DNA from: Clostridia bacterium
GTDB taxonomy: Bacteria > Bacillota > Clostridia > Oscillospirales > Butyricicoccaceae
Assembly (NCBI GenBank): GCA_017521295.1
Contig: JAFXDF010000079.1
Span: forward strand, 1-38,001
Direction: 5' to 3'
Length of the DNA stretch: 38,001 nucleotides
Each line of letters opens with the position of its first letter. Position 1 is the stretch's first letter. The notes beneath the pieces are model-generated. The model saw nothing but the letters and a program-made list of their open reading frames with translations, was not told where the DNA came from and ran no database searches. Both the position numbers and the translations under genes were made by a program. Below are positions 8,271 to 16,373 of this stretch, in pieces.

Positions 8271-8358
8271 CCTGTTCTCCTCGTTTGTGTCGTGCGTAAA
8301 AGCAATAGGCCTGGGGCAGGCCGGTTTTTTCAAACAGCTCCCATCGGGGGTCTTTCAT
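8224..8358 (-). CDS. yqzL: YqzL-family small protein, 44 aa
   Basis: A 44-codon frame starts at ATG 8358, 7 nt after GAGGTG, and ends at TAA 8224. The product begins MKDPRWELFEKTGLPQAY and continues CFYARHKR. The pattern WxLFxxTGxxxAYxxY is that of YqzL, a roughly 47-residue protein encoded between era and recO in Bacillus subtilis. Position, size, ribosome site and motif agree. Function is unknown. The last third overlaps the first 47 bp of recO in another frame, suggesting translational coupling, so the C-terminal 14 residues may be constrained by recO and not by their own function. Confidence 0.82.
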   Translation of the reverse strand: MKDPRWELFEKTGLPQAYCFYARHKRGEQDVPDGARTDHPQRGL

Positions 8359-8381
8359 TTGGCTTCACCTCACCCTTAGGG

Positions 8382-8420
8382 TGGATAAAACCGGGCAAAA
8401 TAGCCCCGGGAGTTTTATCC
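8382..8420 (-). other. Imperfect hairpin over the era stop codon
   Basis: GGATAAAA at 8382-8389 pairs with TTTTATCC at 8413-8420, with further CCGGGC/GCCCCGG pairing inside. There is no T-run after it on the minus strand, so it is not a normal terminator. It could be an mRNA processing or stability element between era and yqzL. Confidence 0.4.
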
Positions 8421-9305
8421 TTCTTCGGAATAGCCGAAGTTGCGGATCTGGGCGGGATTGTTGCGCCAGTCCTCCTTGATCTTGACCCACAGCTGCAAAA
8501 ACACCTTGCAGTCCAGCAGTTCTTCGATCTCGGGACGGGCGGTGGCGCCCACCTTTTTCAGCATGGTGCCGTTTTTGCCGATGATGATGCCCTTGTGGGT
8601 CTTACGCTCACAGTAGATGACGGCAGAAATGTGCTCCACGCCGTTTTCTTCCTTCATCATCTCGATCTCCACGGCCACGCCGTGGGGCACTTCCTTATCC
8701 AGGTTCTGCAGCAGCTTTTCCCGGATGATCTCGGCAATGAGCTGGCGCTCGGGCTGGTCGGAGATCATATCCTCGGGGAACAGCTGAGGAGATTCAAAGC
8801 ACATCTTCCGCAGCTCTTCCACCAGAACGTCCACGCCGTCGCCGGTCTTGGCGCTGATGGGCACCACGGCGTCGAACTCGTGGGCCTGGGTATAGGTGGC
8901 GATGACCGCCAGCAGGGTCTCCTTTTCCACCGTGTCGATCTTGTTGATGACCAGCACGGCGGGCAGATCGTACTCCTTGATCTTGTCCAGCAGCATCTGC
9001 TCGGGGATGCCGATGCGGGCAACGGGCTCCACCATCAGAAGGACGGTGTCCACATCCACCACGGTGTCGGTGATGACCTTCACCATATAATCGCCCAGAC
9101 GGGTCTTGGGCTTGTGCAGGCCCGGGGTGTCCAGAAAAATCATCTGGCAGTCATCCTTGTTGAGGACGCCGGTGATGCGGGTGCGGGTGGTCTGGGGCTT
9201 GTCCGAAACGATGGCCACCTTGCTGCCGCACAGGGCGTTGGTGAGGGTGGATTTGCCGGCGTTGGGTCGGCCAACCACCGAGAAAATACCGGTTTTGGTA
9301 ATCAT
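8415..9305 (-). CDS. era: GTPase Era
   Basis: Era is an essential GTPase that binds the 3' end of 16S rRNA and assists 30S maturation at the membrane. The 296-residue protein has G1 GRPNAGKST (about 12-20), G3 DTPG (in FLDTPGLHKPKT), G4 NKID and G5 SAKTG, then a C-terminal KH domain with GIIIGKNGTMLKKVG. It sits 48 nt after ybeY; the ribosome site GAAAGGAT precedes ATG. YbeY and Era act together in 16S 3'-end processing, and this adjacency is conserved in Bacillota. Confidence 0.97.
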   Translation of the reverse strand: MITKTGIFSVVGRPNAGKSTLTNALCGSKVAIVSDKPQTTRTRITGVLNKDDCQMIFLDTPGLHKPKTRLGDYMVKVITDTVVDVDTVLLMVEPVARIGIPEQMLLDKIKEYDLPAVLVINKIDTVEKETLLAVIATYTQAHEFDAVVPISAKTGDGVDVLVEELRKMCFESPQLFPEDMISDQPERQLIAEIIREKLLQNLDKEVPHGVAVEIEMMKEENGVEHISAVIYCERKTHKGIIIGKNGTMLKKVGATARPEIEELLDCKVFLQLWVKIKEDWRNNPAQIRNFGYSEEG

Positions 9306-9353
9306 AGTCTTTCTATCCTTTCATCGCAGGCGCTTTTCTGCCCTGCCGTTTTA

Positions 9354-9845
9354 TCATTCCTTGCGGGTCAGGCCCAGAACGGCCAGGATCTCTTCTTCCT
9401 TCTGGCGCATGGCGGCCTTTTCCTCGCCCTCGTCCACGTGGTCATAGCCCACCAGATGGAGCATGCTGTGGACCGTCAGATAGGCGCACTCCCGGGCAAG
9501 ACCGTGGCCAAAGTCGGCGGCCTGCTCCCTGGCACGCTCTACCGAAATGATCATGTCGCCCAGGGGCACGGTGCGGGTCACCGGGTCGATGAGCTCGCCC
9601 ATCTCGCCGTCGGGCACGCCCCGGTAAAAGTCGTTCAGGGGGAAGGACAGCACGTCGGTGGGGGCGTCGATGTCCCGGAACTCCTTGTTAAAGGCCCGGA
9701 TGCCCTCGTTGTCGGTAATGGTCACCGTCACCTGGCCGTCAAAGGGATAGTCAAAGCGGGCGAAGGCCGCCTTGGCCGCCAGACGGATGAGGCGGGCGGT
9801 GTCATTTTCGGTCATGCCGCACAGTTCAACCTTTAACTTTGCCAT
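9354..9845 (-). CDS. ybeY: Endoribonuclease YbeY (rRNA maturation factor)
   Basis: YbeY is a zinc-dependent single-strand RNase needed for 16S rRNA 3'-end maturation and 70S quality control. The zinc motif HSMLHLVGYDH (HxxxHxxxxxH) is near the C-terminus, and the upstream ITDNEGIRAFNKEFRDID...TDVLSFP block is typical. The chosen start, ATG 9845 following AGAGGAAG, gives 163 residues. An upstream in-frame ATG at 9893 would add a lysine/arginine-rich stretch that overlaps phoH and lacks homology character. With the chosen start it still overlaps the end of phoH by 20 nt. Confidence 0.95.
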   Translation of the reverse strand: MAKLKVELCGMTENDTARLIRLAAKAAFARFDYPFDGQVTVTITDNEGIRAFNKEFRDIDAPTDVLSFPLNDFYRGVPDGEMGELIDPVTRTVPLGDMIISVERAREQAADFGHGLARECAYLTVHSMLHLVGYDHVDEGEEKAAMRQKEEEILAVLGLTRKE

Positions 9846-10824
9846 AGTTCTTCCTCTTTTCCTTATTTTCATGCTTTTTGTCGTGCTCTTCATAGGCCTT
9901 GATGATGCGGCTCACCAGCTCGTGGCGCACCACATCCTTGTGGTCCAGGGTGCAGATGCCGATACCCTCGATGCCGCTGATGATGTTGACGGCATCTTTG
10001 AGGCCGCTGCGCTTGCCGTCGGGCAGGTCCACCTGGGTAATATCGCCGGTGATGACCGCCTTGGAGCCGAAGCCGATACGGGTGAGGAACATCTTCATCT
10101 GTTCGGGGGTGGTGTTCTGGGCCTCGTCCAGGATGATAAAGGCGTCGTCCAGGGTGCGGCCGCGCATATAGGCCAGGGGGGCTACCTCGATGTTGCCCCG
10201 CTCCAGATAGCGCTGATAGGCCTCGGGGCCCAGCATGTCAAAGAGAGCGTCGTACAGGGGCCGCAGATAGGGGTCCACCTTATTCTGCAGATCACCGGGG
10301 AGGAAGCCCAGCTTTTCGCCGGCCTCCACCGCCGGACGGGTGAGGATGATGCGGTTGATGGTCTTTTCCCGAAAGGCCGCCACGGCGCAGGCCACGGCAA
10401 GATAGGTCTTACCGGTACCGGCAGGGCCGATGCCCAGGGTGACGATGTTCTGCTGGATGGCGTCCACATACTTCTGCTGGCCCACGGTTTTGGCCTTTAC
10501 CGGACGGCCCTTGGTGGTGACGCAGATCACGTCCTTGCCCATCTGGGCGATTTTGTCCTCCTGGCCGTCACGTACCAGAGAGATCACATAGTTTACATTC
10601 TGCTGGTTGATCTGCTCGCCCCGGGCTGCCAGCTGCAGCAGGGCGTTGACGGCGGCCTTGGCGTGAAGCACGGCTTCGGCGCCGCCGCAGATCTTCAGCT
10701 CGGTGTCGCGGCAGACGATGTTGATGCCGTACTCCCGCTCCAGCAGCTTGATATTTTCGTCGAACGAGCCGAACAGGTTGATGATATGTTCCACCCGCTC
10801 TACATTGATGGTCTGTTCCGTCAT
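9826..10824 (-). CDS. phoH: PhoH family protein (PhoH/YbeZ-type ATPase)
   Basis: A cytoplasmic P-loop ATPase of the PhoH/YbeZ type, predicted RNA helicase-like, that works with YbeY and Era in rRNA processing. The 332-residue protein has an N-terminal KH-like region (about 10-75), Walker A GPAGTGKT near residue 136, and the Walker B-like FIILDEAQNTTPEQMKMFLTR, with DITQVDLP further on. Two closely spaced in-frame ATGs exist; the second (10824) lies 7 nt after AGGAG and is preferred over 10830. It follows yqfD by about 10 nt and overlaps ybeY. Confidence 0.95.
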   Translation of the reverse strand: MTEQTINVERVEHIINLFGSFDENIKLLEREYGINIVCRDTELKICGGAEAVLHAKAAVNALLQLAARGEQINQQNVNYVISLVRDGQEDKIAQMGKDVICVTTKGRPVKAKTVGQQKYVDAIQQNIVTLGIGPAGTGKTYLAVACAVAAFREKTINRIILTRPAVEAGEKLGFLPGDLQNKVDPYLRPLYDALFDMLGPEAYQRYLERGNIEVAPLAYMRGRTLDDAFIILDEAQNTTPEQMKMFLTRIGFGSKAVITGDITQVDLPDGKRSGLKDAVNIISGIEGIGICTLDHKDVVRHELVSRIIKAYEEHDKKHENKEKRKNYGKVKG

Positions 10825-10834
10825 TTTCATTCTC

Positions 10835-12022
10835 CTATCCCATGGGAACTTGCCGGCCGGTGGTCTCCACCAGCTCGACCTTCAAAACGCCAAGCCAGGC
10901 CCCTTGCGGGCTCTGTTCCAAGGTAAAATCCGACTGCTGCACCTGGGCGCCCGGCTTTTGTGCAAGCAGGCGCTCCAGCATGCGGTTTTCCAGAATTTCG
11001 GCCAGCGCGTCACGGTCAACCGACGCCTCCTTTGTCTCGCAAAGCAGGGTCCGGTGCCGTTCCAGGGCGACGGGCCAGCGGAAATCCTCATGTAACGTCA
11101 GATAATGGGTTTTGATTTGTTTATCATACCATGGAACCGGCCTTTTTTCAATGATACCAAGGGGAAATATTCGCTCTCCCAGCAGGAAATATCGCCGCTC
11201 CTCCACCCTGCCGTCGGGCTCCAGCAGCTGCAGCTCACAGGGCACCGCCGTTTGGACGGTGTACCAGGTGCGGATGTCGGCTTCGGCATCGGCCCGGAGG
11301 AGGGTCACCTGGGTCTCGTCGTTTTCGTTGACGATGACCCCCGAGGCGATAAGGTCTCCCGGCTGAAGGGTGTCCCCCACCCTCACCAGCGCTTTTCCGG
11401 TACGCACCCGGAGGGCGGTGATCACCCCCGCCAATTCGGACACCACGTTGCAGGGTGGCAGATCTTCCGGCTTTTCCACGGGATGTTCCTTCTCCCACAC
11501 CTGGACGATGGCCTGGGTGCCCTTGAAATTTAATGTAAAGTAGGAATACTTGTCAGTTATTGTCAAAAGTTGATTCCGCATATCCCGGCCGTCCAGTTCC
11601 TGTCGGCGGACGCCGGTCTCCAGCCCCACCTGCTTCATGAGGGCCAAAACCTCCTCCGGGGTGGTGGTCTCACAGCCCTCCACCCGGATGGTCCACACGA
11701 ATCCCGACAGCCAGGCCACCGTGAGGGCACAGGCCAGCAGCCCGGCCCACAGGGCCCACCGCCGGGTGGCCTTCCGGGCCGCAAAGGGCGCGCCCCGCTT
11801 TGCCACCACCCGCACCCGGCAGCCGGTTTTCCGGGCATAGGGGTGCAGGGCGGTATAGCCGCCCACCGATACCCAGGCGGTGAAATGGTCCACATCCAGG
11901 GTCTCCATCTTCCAAAAGGCCACCCCGTGAAGGGCGCACAGATTGAGGAACCGCTCCACCGCCGCTCCGCGAATGTCCACCTGCAGGCTGCCCCGCAGCC
12001 AGTTGCGCAATTTCATCAGCAT
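10835..12022 (-). CDS. yqfD: Sporulation protein YqfD
   Basis: YqfD is a membrane protein expressed in the mother cell under SigmaE in Bacillus and needed for efficient sporulation. This 395-residue homologue has a roughly 88-residue cytoplasmic N-terminal domain, one hydrophobic segment (about 89-112, rich in W, A and L), and a long extracytoplasmic domain. That domain contains FVWTIRVEGCETTTPEEVLALMK, a POTRA-like opening, and the family-typical GDLIASGVI segment. ATG 12022 is 6 nt after GGGAG, which itself overlaps the end of yqfC. Residual uncertainty concerns its biochemical role, which is unknown across the family. Confidence 0.9.
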   Translation of the reverse strand: MLMKLRNWLRGSLQVDIRGAAVERFLNLCALHGVAFWKMETLDVDHFTAWVSVGGYTALHPYARKTGCRVRVVAKRGAPFAARKATRRWALWAGLLACALTVAWLSGFVWTIRVEGCETTTPEEVLALMKQVGLETGVRRQELDGRDMRNQLLTITDKYSYFTLNFKGTQAIVQVWEKEHPVEKPEDLPPCNVVSELAGVITALRVRTGKALVRVGDTLQPGDLIASGVIVNENDETQVTLLRADAEADIRTWYTVQTAVPCELQLLEPDGRVEERRYFLLGERIFPLGIIEKRPVPWYDKQIKTHYLTLHEDFRWPVALERHRTLLCETKEASVDRDALAEILENRMLERLLAQKPGAQVQQSDFTLEQSPQGAWLGVLKVELVETTGRQVPMG

Positions 12023-12025
12023 GGT

Positions 12026-12328
12026 CTACTCCCTGTCCAGATAGGCGACGCTGGCGATGCGGCCCCGAATGCGGATGCTGTCCCGGTCCATGGCCGTCAG
12101 ATGCAGGTCGCTGCCCAACACTTCAATGGTCATCTCTTTGGCGGCGATACGGATGCGCTGGGTGCCGTATTCCACGATGCCCAGATGCCGTTCCACCAGT
12201 AGCTGCCCGTCGCCGTCCAGCGTCAGCTGCGGAAGCCCCCGCAGCATGCCCTCGGGCACATCCAGCTGCTCTGCCGCCGCCCGTATGCGCGCTTTCAGCC
12301 CTGCCGACTGCCTTTGGATGGTTTTCAA
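12026..12328 (-). CDS. yqfC: Sporulation protein YqfC (YabP/YqfC family)
   Basis: A small YabP-family protein whose relatives are SigmaE-controlled sporulation or spore-coat proteins. About 100 residues, with the family pattern VERHLGIVEYGTQRIRI and LGSDLHLTAMDRDSIRIRGRI in the C-terminal half. No ATG in frame fits. TTG at 12328 lies about 9 nt after GGGAG and gives a family-sized product; an earlier TTG at 12379 would run over the divergent ylbJ ribosome site. It is the first gene of the operon running to mutS2. The 62-bp gap to ylbJ must hold both divergent promoters; I could not assign a convincing SigmaA or SigmaE box pair there. Confidence 0.85.
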   Translation of the reverse strand: MKTIQRQSAGLKARIRAAAEQLDVPEGMLRGLPQLTLDGDGQLLVERHLGIVEYGTQRIRIAAKEMTIEVLGSDLHLTAMDRDSIRIRGRIASVAYLDRE

Positions 12329-12390
12329 GCATGTCAACTCCCTTCCCGGAATACCTTTGCATTGTAGTATATCTTGCAAAGGAGGCCGTC

Positions 12391-13332
12391 ATGCCTGTGA
12401 AACGGAAAGTTCCCGTTTGGGGAGATGGAGCCTGCCCGGCGTTGCTGGGCTGTCTGGGCGTGGGGCTTTTGCTGTACGCCAGACCGGTTTCGGCGGCGGT
12501 GGCCGACAGCCTTTCCCTGTGCACCGCCGTTCTGCTACCCACCCTGTTCCCGTTTTTCGTGCTGTCTGCCTTGTTGACCCAGAGCTGTACCTTCAAAGGC
12601 TGGGGCAGGCTGATGGATGGGCTCTTCGGCCTGCCGGGAGCCATGGCCCCGGCGCTGCTGCTGGGAGCCTTCGGCGGCTATCCGGTGGGTGCCCGGACGG
12701 TGGCACAGCTCTATTCCCAAGGCCGGTGCAGCAAGGAGCAGGCCGAAAAGGCACTGGGATTCTGCAACAACGCCGGGCCGGCCTTCGTCATCAGCGCCGT
12801 GGGCAGCGGTATGCTGGGCGACGGCAGGCTTGGACTTCGACTGTGGGTCGCGCATTTGGTTTCCGCTCTGCTTTTTGGGCTGTTTTCCAAAAGAAAACCA
12901 TGCGCTGTAAAGGTAAAGAACCATACACCAAATTTCAGCAAATCACCGGGCGGAACAGCGGCCTTTTTGCAGGCGGTCACCGGTGCCATGGGCGCCTTTC
13001 TCAACGTCTGCGCCTTTGTGCTGATTTTCGCGGTACTGCTGTGCCTGTTGGAGCAGCTGCCGTTGCTTTCTTCTCTGCCAGCGCCCTGGGACGGGCTGCT
13101 GTACGGCATTCTGGAGCTCACCGGCGGAGCGGCAAGATTGGCCGAAGCCGCCCTCCCCCGGCGGATACTGCTGCCGGCCCTGTCCTTTCTGTGCGGCTGG
13201 GGCGGCCTTTCGGTCCAGTGCCAGGCCATGGATCTGCTGCACCGGGCCGGACTGCCCTGCCGGCGCTATCTCAAGTCCAAATTGCTCCACGGCCTGACGG
13301 CGGCGGCGCTGTCCCTCTTGATTTCCGGATAA
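12391..13332 (+). CDS. ylbJ: Sporulation integral membrane protein YlbJ-like
   Basis: A 313-residue polytopic membrane protein of the nucleoside-recognition/YlbJ type. Bacillus YlbJ is required for spore cortex formation. Visible family signs are the LLPTLFPFFVLSALLTQS helix (about 49-66) and the GAFGGYPVGARTVAQLY segment, the counterpart of the conserved SGYPVGAK, followed by about six more hydrophobic segments. The ATG at 12391 is 5 nt after AAAGGAGG; an in-frame start at 12331 has no ribosome site. It diverges from the yqfC-yqfD operon, grouping three sporulation genes. No terminator is seen before the next small gene. Confidence 0.85.
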   Translation: MPVKRKVPVWGDGACPALLGCLGVGLLLYARPVSAAVADSLSLCTAVLLPTLFPFFVLSALLTQSCTFKGWGRLMDGLFGLPGAMAPALLLGAFGGYPVGARTVAQLYSQGRCSKEQAEKALGFCNNAGPAFVISAVGSGMLGDGRLGLRLWVAHLVSALLFGLFSKRKPCAVKVKNHTPNFSKSPGGTAAFLQAVTGAMGAFLNVCAFVLIFAVLLCLLEQLPLLSSLPAPWDGLLYGILELTGGAARLAEAALPRRILLPALSFLCGWGGLSVQCQAMDLLHRAGLPCRRYLKSKLLHGLTAAALSLLISG

Positions 13333-13346
13333 AAGAACGATATAAT
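13318..13346 (+). promoter_or_regulatory. Promoter of the 68-aa cysteine protein
   Basis: TTGATT (13318-13323), 17-bp spacer, TATAAT (13341-13346), placed across the ylbJ stop codon and about 22 bp before the next start. Confidence 0.65.
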
Positions 13347-13368
13347 ACTTATAAAGGATGGTGATCAC

Positions 13369-13575
13369 ATGCTGTTTGATAAGGATCAGCCCAAAATCTG
13401 CGCGTTTTGCTTCTACGGACAGGACTACGGTCCCGACATGATCCTGTGCAGCAAAAAAGGCCCGGTGGGCCTCCAGGATCACTGCTCCAAATATGTCTAC
13501 GATCCCCTGCGGCGCAAGCCGGCGGGTACGGCCATCCTCCGGCCGATAAAGGACGAAGACGCCTTTAAACTGTAA
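13369..13575 (+). CDS. Small conserved-looking protein with four cysteines, 68 aa
   Basis: The start ATG follows AAAGGATGGTGATC, and a dedicated promoter and terminator flank the gene. Cysteines at 11, 14, 27 and 39 (CxxC, then two single Cys, one within DHCSKY) form a plausible zinc- or iron-binding set; the C-terminal third is basic. No signal peptide or membrane helix is present. I do not recognise a named family, although small proteins of this type recur beside sporulation genes in Clostridia. A zinc-ribbon-like adaptor is a guess from the cysteines alone. Confidence 0.75.
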   Translation: MLFDKDQPKICAFCFYGQDYGPDMILCSKKGPVGLQDHCSKYVYDPLRRKPAGTAILRPIKDEDAFKL

Positions 13576-13579
13576 CAAA

Positions 13580-13610
13580 AAGCCCTCTGCGCAAGGCAGA
13601 GGGCTTCTTT
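13580..13610. terminator. Bidirectional terminator between the Cys4 gene and htrA
   Basis: An 11-bp stem (13580-13590 with 13596-13606), loop GCAAG, followed by CTTTTTTTT on the plus strand and by TTT on the minus strand. Confidence 0.92.
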
Positions 13611-13617
13611 TTTTGCA

Positions 13618-14892
13618 TTACAGATTGCTGTCCGACGACACCGTCAGCCGGTCCAAAAGGGTCAGCTCCACCGTTCTGGTGAGGCCCCGGCGGCAGAAGG
13701 TGACGGTCACCGTGTCCCCTGCCCGGAAATGATCCCGGACCAGCACCGCGGCGGAAATGGTGGTGACGTTGGTATCATTGATATGGGTGATCACATCCCC
13801 GGCCTGCAGGCCGCAATTCTGGCTCTTGTCCACGGCGGTGACATAAAGCCCCTGAGGCAGGCCGTAAAAGCTGGAGGCCATGGCGCTGAGGCGGCTGGCC
13901 GTGATGCCCAGCATGGGCCGGGCGGAAACGCTGCCGCTGCGCACCAGCTCTTCGGCAATGGGCCGGGCGGTGTTGATGGGGATGGCAAAGCCCAGGCCCT
14001 CATAGCCGCTGACGCTGACCTTGGCCGAGTTGATGCCGATGACTTCGCCTCGGCCATTGAGCAGGGGCCCGCCGGAATTGCCCGAATTGATGGCGGCGTC
14101 GGTCTGTAAAAGATTCATGACGGTGTTGTTCACCACCATGGTCCGGTCCACACCGGAAATGATGCCAAAGGTGGTGGTGCCCTGGAGATGACCGGTGGGA
14201 TTTCCGATGGCCACGGCAGGCTGCCCCACCTCCACCCGGTCGGAGTCGCCCAGTTGCGCGGGGGTGAGGTTTTCGGCGTCGATCTTCAGCACGGCGATAT
14301 CGCTGTAGCTGTCGTTGCCCACCACAAAGGCAATATACTGCTCCCCCGAATCCAGGGTGACGCTGATGCTGTCACAGCCCTCGATCACATGGCTGTTGGT
14401 GATGATATAGCCGTCGGCAGACAGGATGATGCCGCTGCCGCTGCGGCTGGTGATGTAGCCGGTGTAGCTTTCGGCCTCTACGCCCACCACCGAGGCCCTG
14501 GCCTTTTTCACCACGGCGGACACGTCGGCCACCTGGATCAGCTGACCGGGCTCCGCCTCGTCAGAGATCTCCGTTTTATCGGAGGGCTCGGGCAAGGTAA
14601 AATCGGCGTTTTTCCCGCTCTCCGCAGGCGGCTCGGCAGGCTGGTTCAGAATGGCCAGGTTGAAGCCGCCCGCCTCCGAAGTCTGCCGCAGCAGCTGGAA
14701 GGGTGACGCGCTGCGGTTCCAGACCATACCTACGCCGATGATCACGGCGCAGAACATGAGGAAAATGCCGCTGACCACCACCATACTGTGGTGGAACTGC
14801 CGGCGGCGCTCCTTTTCCATGCGGATCTCCTCGTAGGTCTTATAGGGAAAGGGCTCCCGATATTCGGTTTGCTGCTTGTTGGGATCGTTCAT
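13618..14892 (-). CDS. htrA: HtrA/DegP-like membrane-anchored serine protease with PDZ domain
   Basis: HtrA proteases degrade or refold damaged extracytoplasmic proteins. The 424-residue protein has a short cytoplasmic N-terminus, one membrane anchor (about 37-57), a low-complexity linker (60-120), a trypsin-like domain with triad His168 (TNSHVIEG), Asp198 (SDIAVLK) and Ser273 (GNSGGPLLN), and a C-terminal PDZ domain (about 325-415, GLQAGDVITHIND). The start ATG 14892 follows AAAAGGAG; an upstream ATG at 14943 would begin inside the kinase gene and has no ribosome site. It is the last gene of an operon with the two-component pair, 23 nt behind the kinase. The arrangement recalls Bacillus CssRS control of htrA. 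Confidence 0.94.
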   Translation of the reverse strand: MNDPNKQQTEYREPFPYKTYEEIRMEKERRRQFHHSMVVVSGIFLMFCAVIIGVGMVWNRSASPFQLLRQTSEAGGFNLAILNQPAEPPAESGKNADFTLPEPSDKTEISDEAEPGQLIQVADVSAVVKKARASVVGVEAESYTGYITSRSGSGIILSADGYIITNSHVIEGCDSISVTLDSGEQYIAFVVGNDSYSDIAVLKIDAENLTPAQLGDSDRVEVGQPAVAIGNPTGHLQGTTTFGIISGVDRTMVVNNTVMNLLQTDAAINSGNSGGPLLNGRGEVIGINSAKVSVSGYEGLGFAIPINTARPIAEELVRSGSVSARPMLGITASRLSAMASSFYGLPQGLYVTAVDKSQNCGLQAGDVITHINDTNVTTISAAVLVRDHFRAGDTVTVTFCRRGLTRTVELTLLDRLTVSSDSNL

Positions 14893-14915
14893 AGTGGCTC
14901 CTTTTCCGGGTGACC

Positions 14916-16355
14916 TCAGCGTGCCAGAGGCAGAGTGAAGCAAAACTCAGTCTTGCCGTCGCTGCTGCGGACGAAAATATCGCCGCCGTGCTGCTTGATG
15001 ACGGTTTTGGTGATGTAGAGACCCAGTCCCGAACCGGCGCTGTTGCGATTGCGGGAGGTGTCTCCTTTATAAAATCGGTCAAAGATGAACTTCAGTTTGT
15101 CGGGCGGAATCTCGCTGCCGGTGTTGATGATATTGAACTGGAGCTTTCCGCCCGTTTCCGCCATATAGACGGTGATCTTGCCCTCCGCCGGTGTGAACTT
15201 CACGGCGTTGTCCATCAGATTGTACACCGCCTGGAAAATGCTGTCGTGCTCGGCCTTGATATTCTGCCGCTCGGGGATATCCAGCTCCACCTCGATCTTC
15301 TTTTCGTTGAGCTTTTGCTCAAAGCCGATGACGATGCGCCGCACCAGCTCGCTGAGGTCCACGCTGGTCTTTTCCAGCTCCCGGCCGTTTTCCAGCCGGG
15401 ACACGGCCAGCATACTGTTGGCCATACGGGAAAGGCGCTTGACCTCGTCGGAAATGATGCGGAGATAGTGTTCCTGCCGGTCGGGCTTGATGGTGCCGTC
15501 CAGAATGCCGTCCACGAAGCCGGCGATGGTGGTCATGGGAGTGCGCAGATCGTGGGACACGCTTGCGATGAGGCCCCGGCGGGTCTCCTCGCTGTTCTGC
15601 ATGGACTCGGCCATGTCGTTGAAGCTCATGGTCATGTCATACAGCTCATCCTGGTATTTGGGCAGGGGCGCCCGGGCGCTGAGGTCGCCGGCGGCAAACC
15701 GCCGGGCGGCGATGGCCATATTCTTCAGGGGCCGCACCATGTTGCGCACCACCAGGATGGTGGCGATCAGCGTGAGCAAAAGCACCGTGATGGTCAGCAG
15801 GATGAACACACGGGACAGCTTTAAAAACAGCTCGGCCTGGGCCTGGGAGGGCACACAGACGAACACCACGCCCACAGGGCTTCCCGCCGGGTCGGTGACG
15901 ATCTGGCCCAGAATATAATGGAGCGAGGACAGATAGCCGTAAAAGGTGGCGTTCTGGGTATAGACGCCGTCGGCCATCAGATCGCTCATGGCTACCGTGG
16001 GCAGCATCAGCCCGGTTTGCTCCTGGCTGTAGCAGCCGTCCTCATTTGCGATAAAGAGCAGCTTTCCCGTTTCGTCGCCCACGAAGATGGTACCTCCGCT
16101 GTCCCGGGACAGCATATTGAGGGCCACCCGGTAGCTGGCGTTGAACTTGTCGTTCCAGTCGGCGTTATCCCGCAACTGGAAATAGGCCTGGGTACTGGCC
16201 CAGGCCTGCTGCGCGGTGTCGTTGAGCTGCTGCTGGGTCTCCTCACCGGAAAACCGGTTGACCTGATAGATAAAGGAGCTGCCCAGCACGGTGAAGCCCA
16301 GCACGATCACCATGGCATAGATCATGAAATTGCGGGCAAATAAGCTGGTTTTCAT
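14916..16355 (-). CDS. Sensor histidine kinase (HAMP, HisKA, HATPase)
   Basis: A 479-residue membrane kinase. Transmembrane helix 1 (about 10-30), an extracytoplasmic sensor region (about 32-178) without a motif I can name, helix 2 (about 183-203), HAMP (204-255), HisKA with phospho-acceptor His268 in SVSHDLRTPM, and a HATPase domain with N-box NLMDNAVKF, FDRFYKG and GSGLGLYIT. It follows the response regulator by 18 nt and precedes htrA by 23 nt. By context it probably senses an envelope or secretion-stress signal; the sequence itself does not show the ligand. Confidence 0.95.
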   Translation of the reverse strand: MKTSLFARNFMIYAMVIVLGFTVLGSSFIYQVNRFSGEETQQQLNDTAQQAWASTQAYFQLRDNADWNDKFNASYRVALNMLSRDSGGTIFVGDETGKLLFIANEDGCYSQEQTGLMLPTVAMSDLMADGVYTQNATFYGYLSSLHYILGQIVTDPAGSPVGVVFVCVPSQAQAELFLKLSRVFILLTITVLLLTLIATILVVRNMVRPLKNMAIAARRFAAGDLSARAPLPKYQDELYDMTMSFNDMAESMQNSEETRRGLIASVSHDLRTPMTTIAGFVDGILDGTIKPDRQEHYLRIISDEVKRLSRMANSMLAVSRLENGRELEKTSVDLSELVRRIVIGFEQKLNEKKIEVELDIPERQNIKAEHDSIFQAVYNLMDNAVKFTPAEGKITVYMAETGGKLQFNIINTGSEIPPDKLKFIFDRFYKGDTSRNRNSAGSGLGLYITKTVIKQHGGDIFVRSSDGKTEFCFTLPLAR

Positions 16356-16373
16356 GGATGTCTCCCCCGGGGA

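Noticed and set aside
7431..9836. An 801-codon plus-strand frame
   Set aside because: Antisense to recO, yqzL, era and ybeY; no ribosome site and a composition like the other antisense frames.
12331..12390. A 20-codon N-terminal extension of ylbJ
   Set aside because: No ribosome site, overlaps the divergent yqfC start; ATG 12391 follows AAAGGAGG at good spacing.
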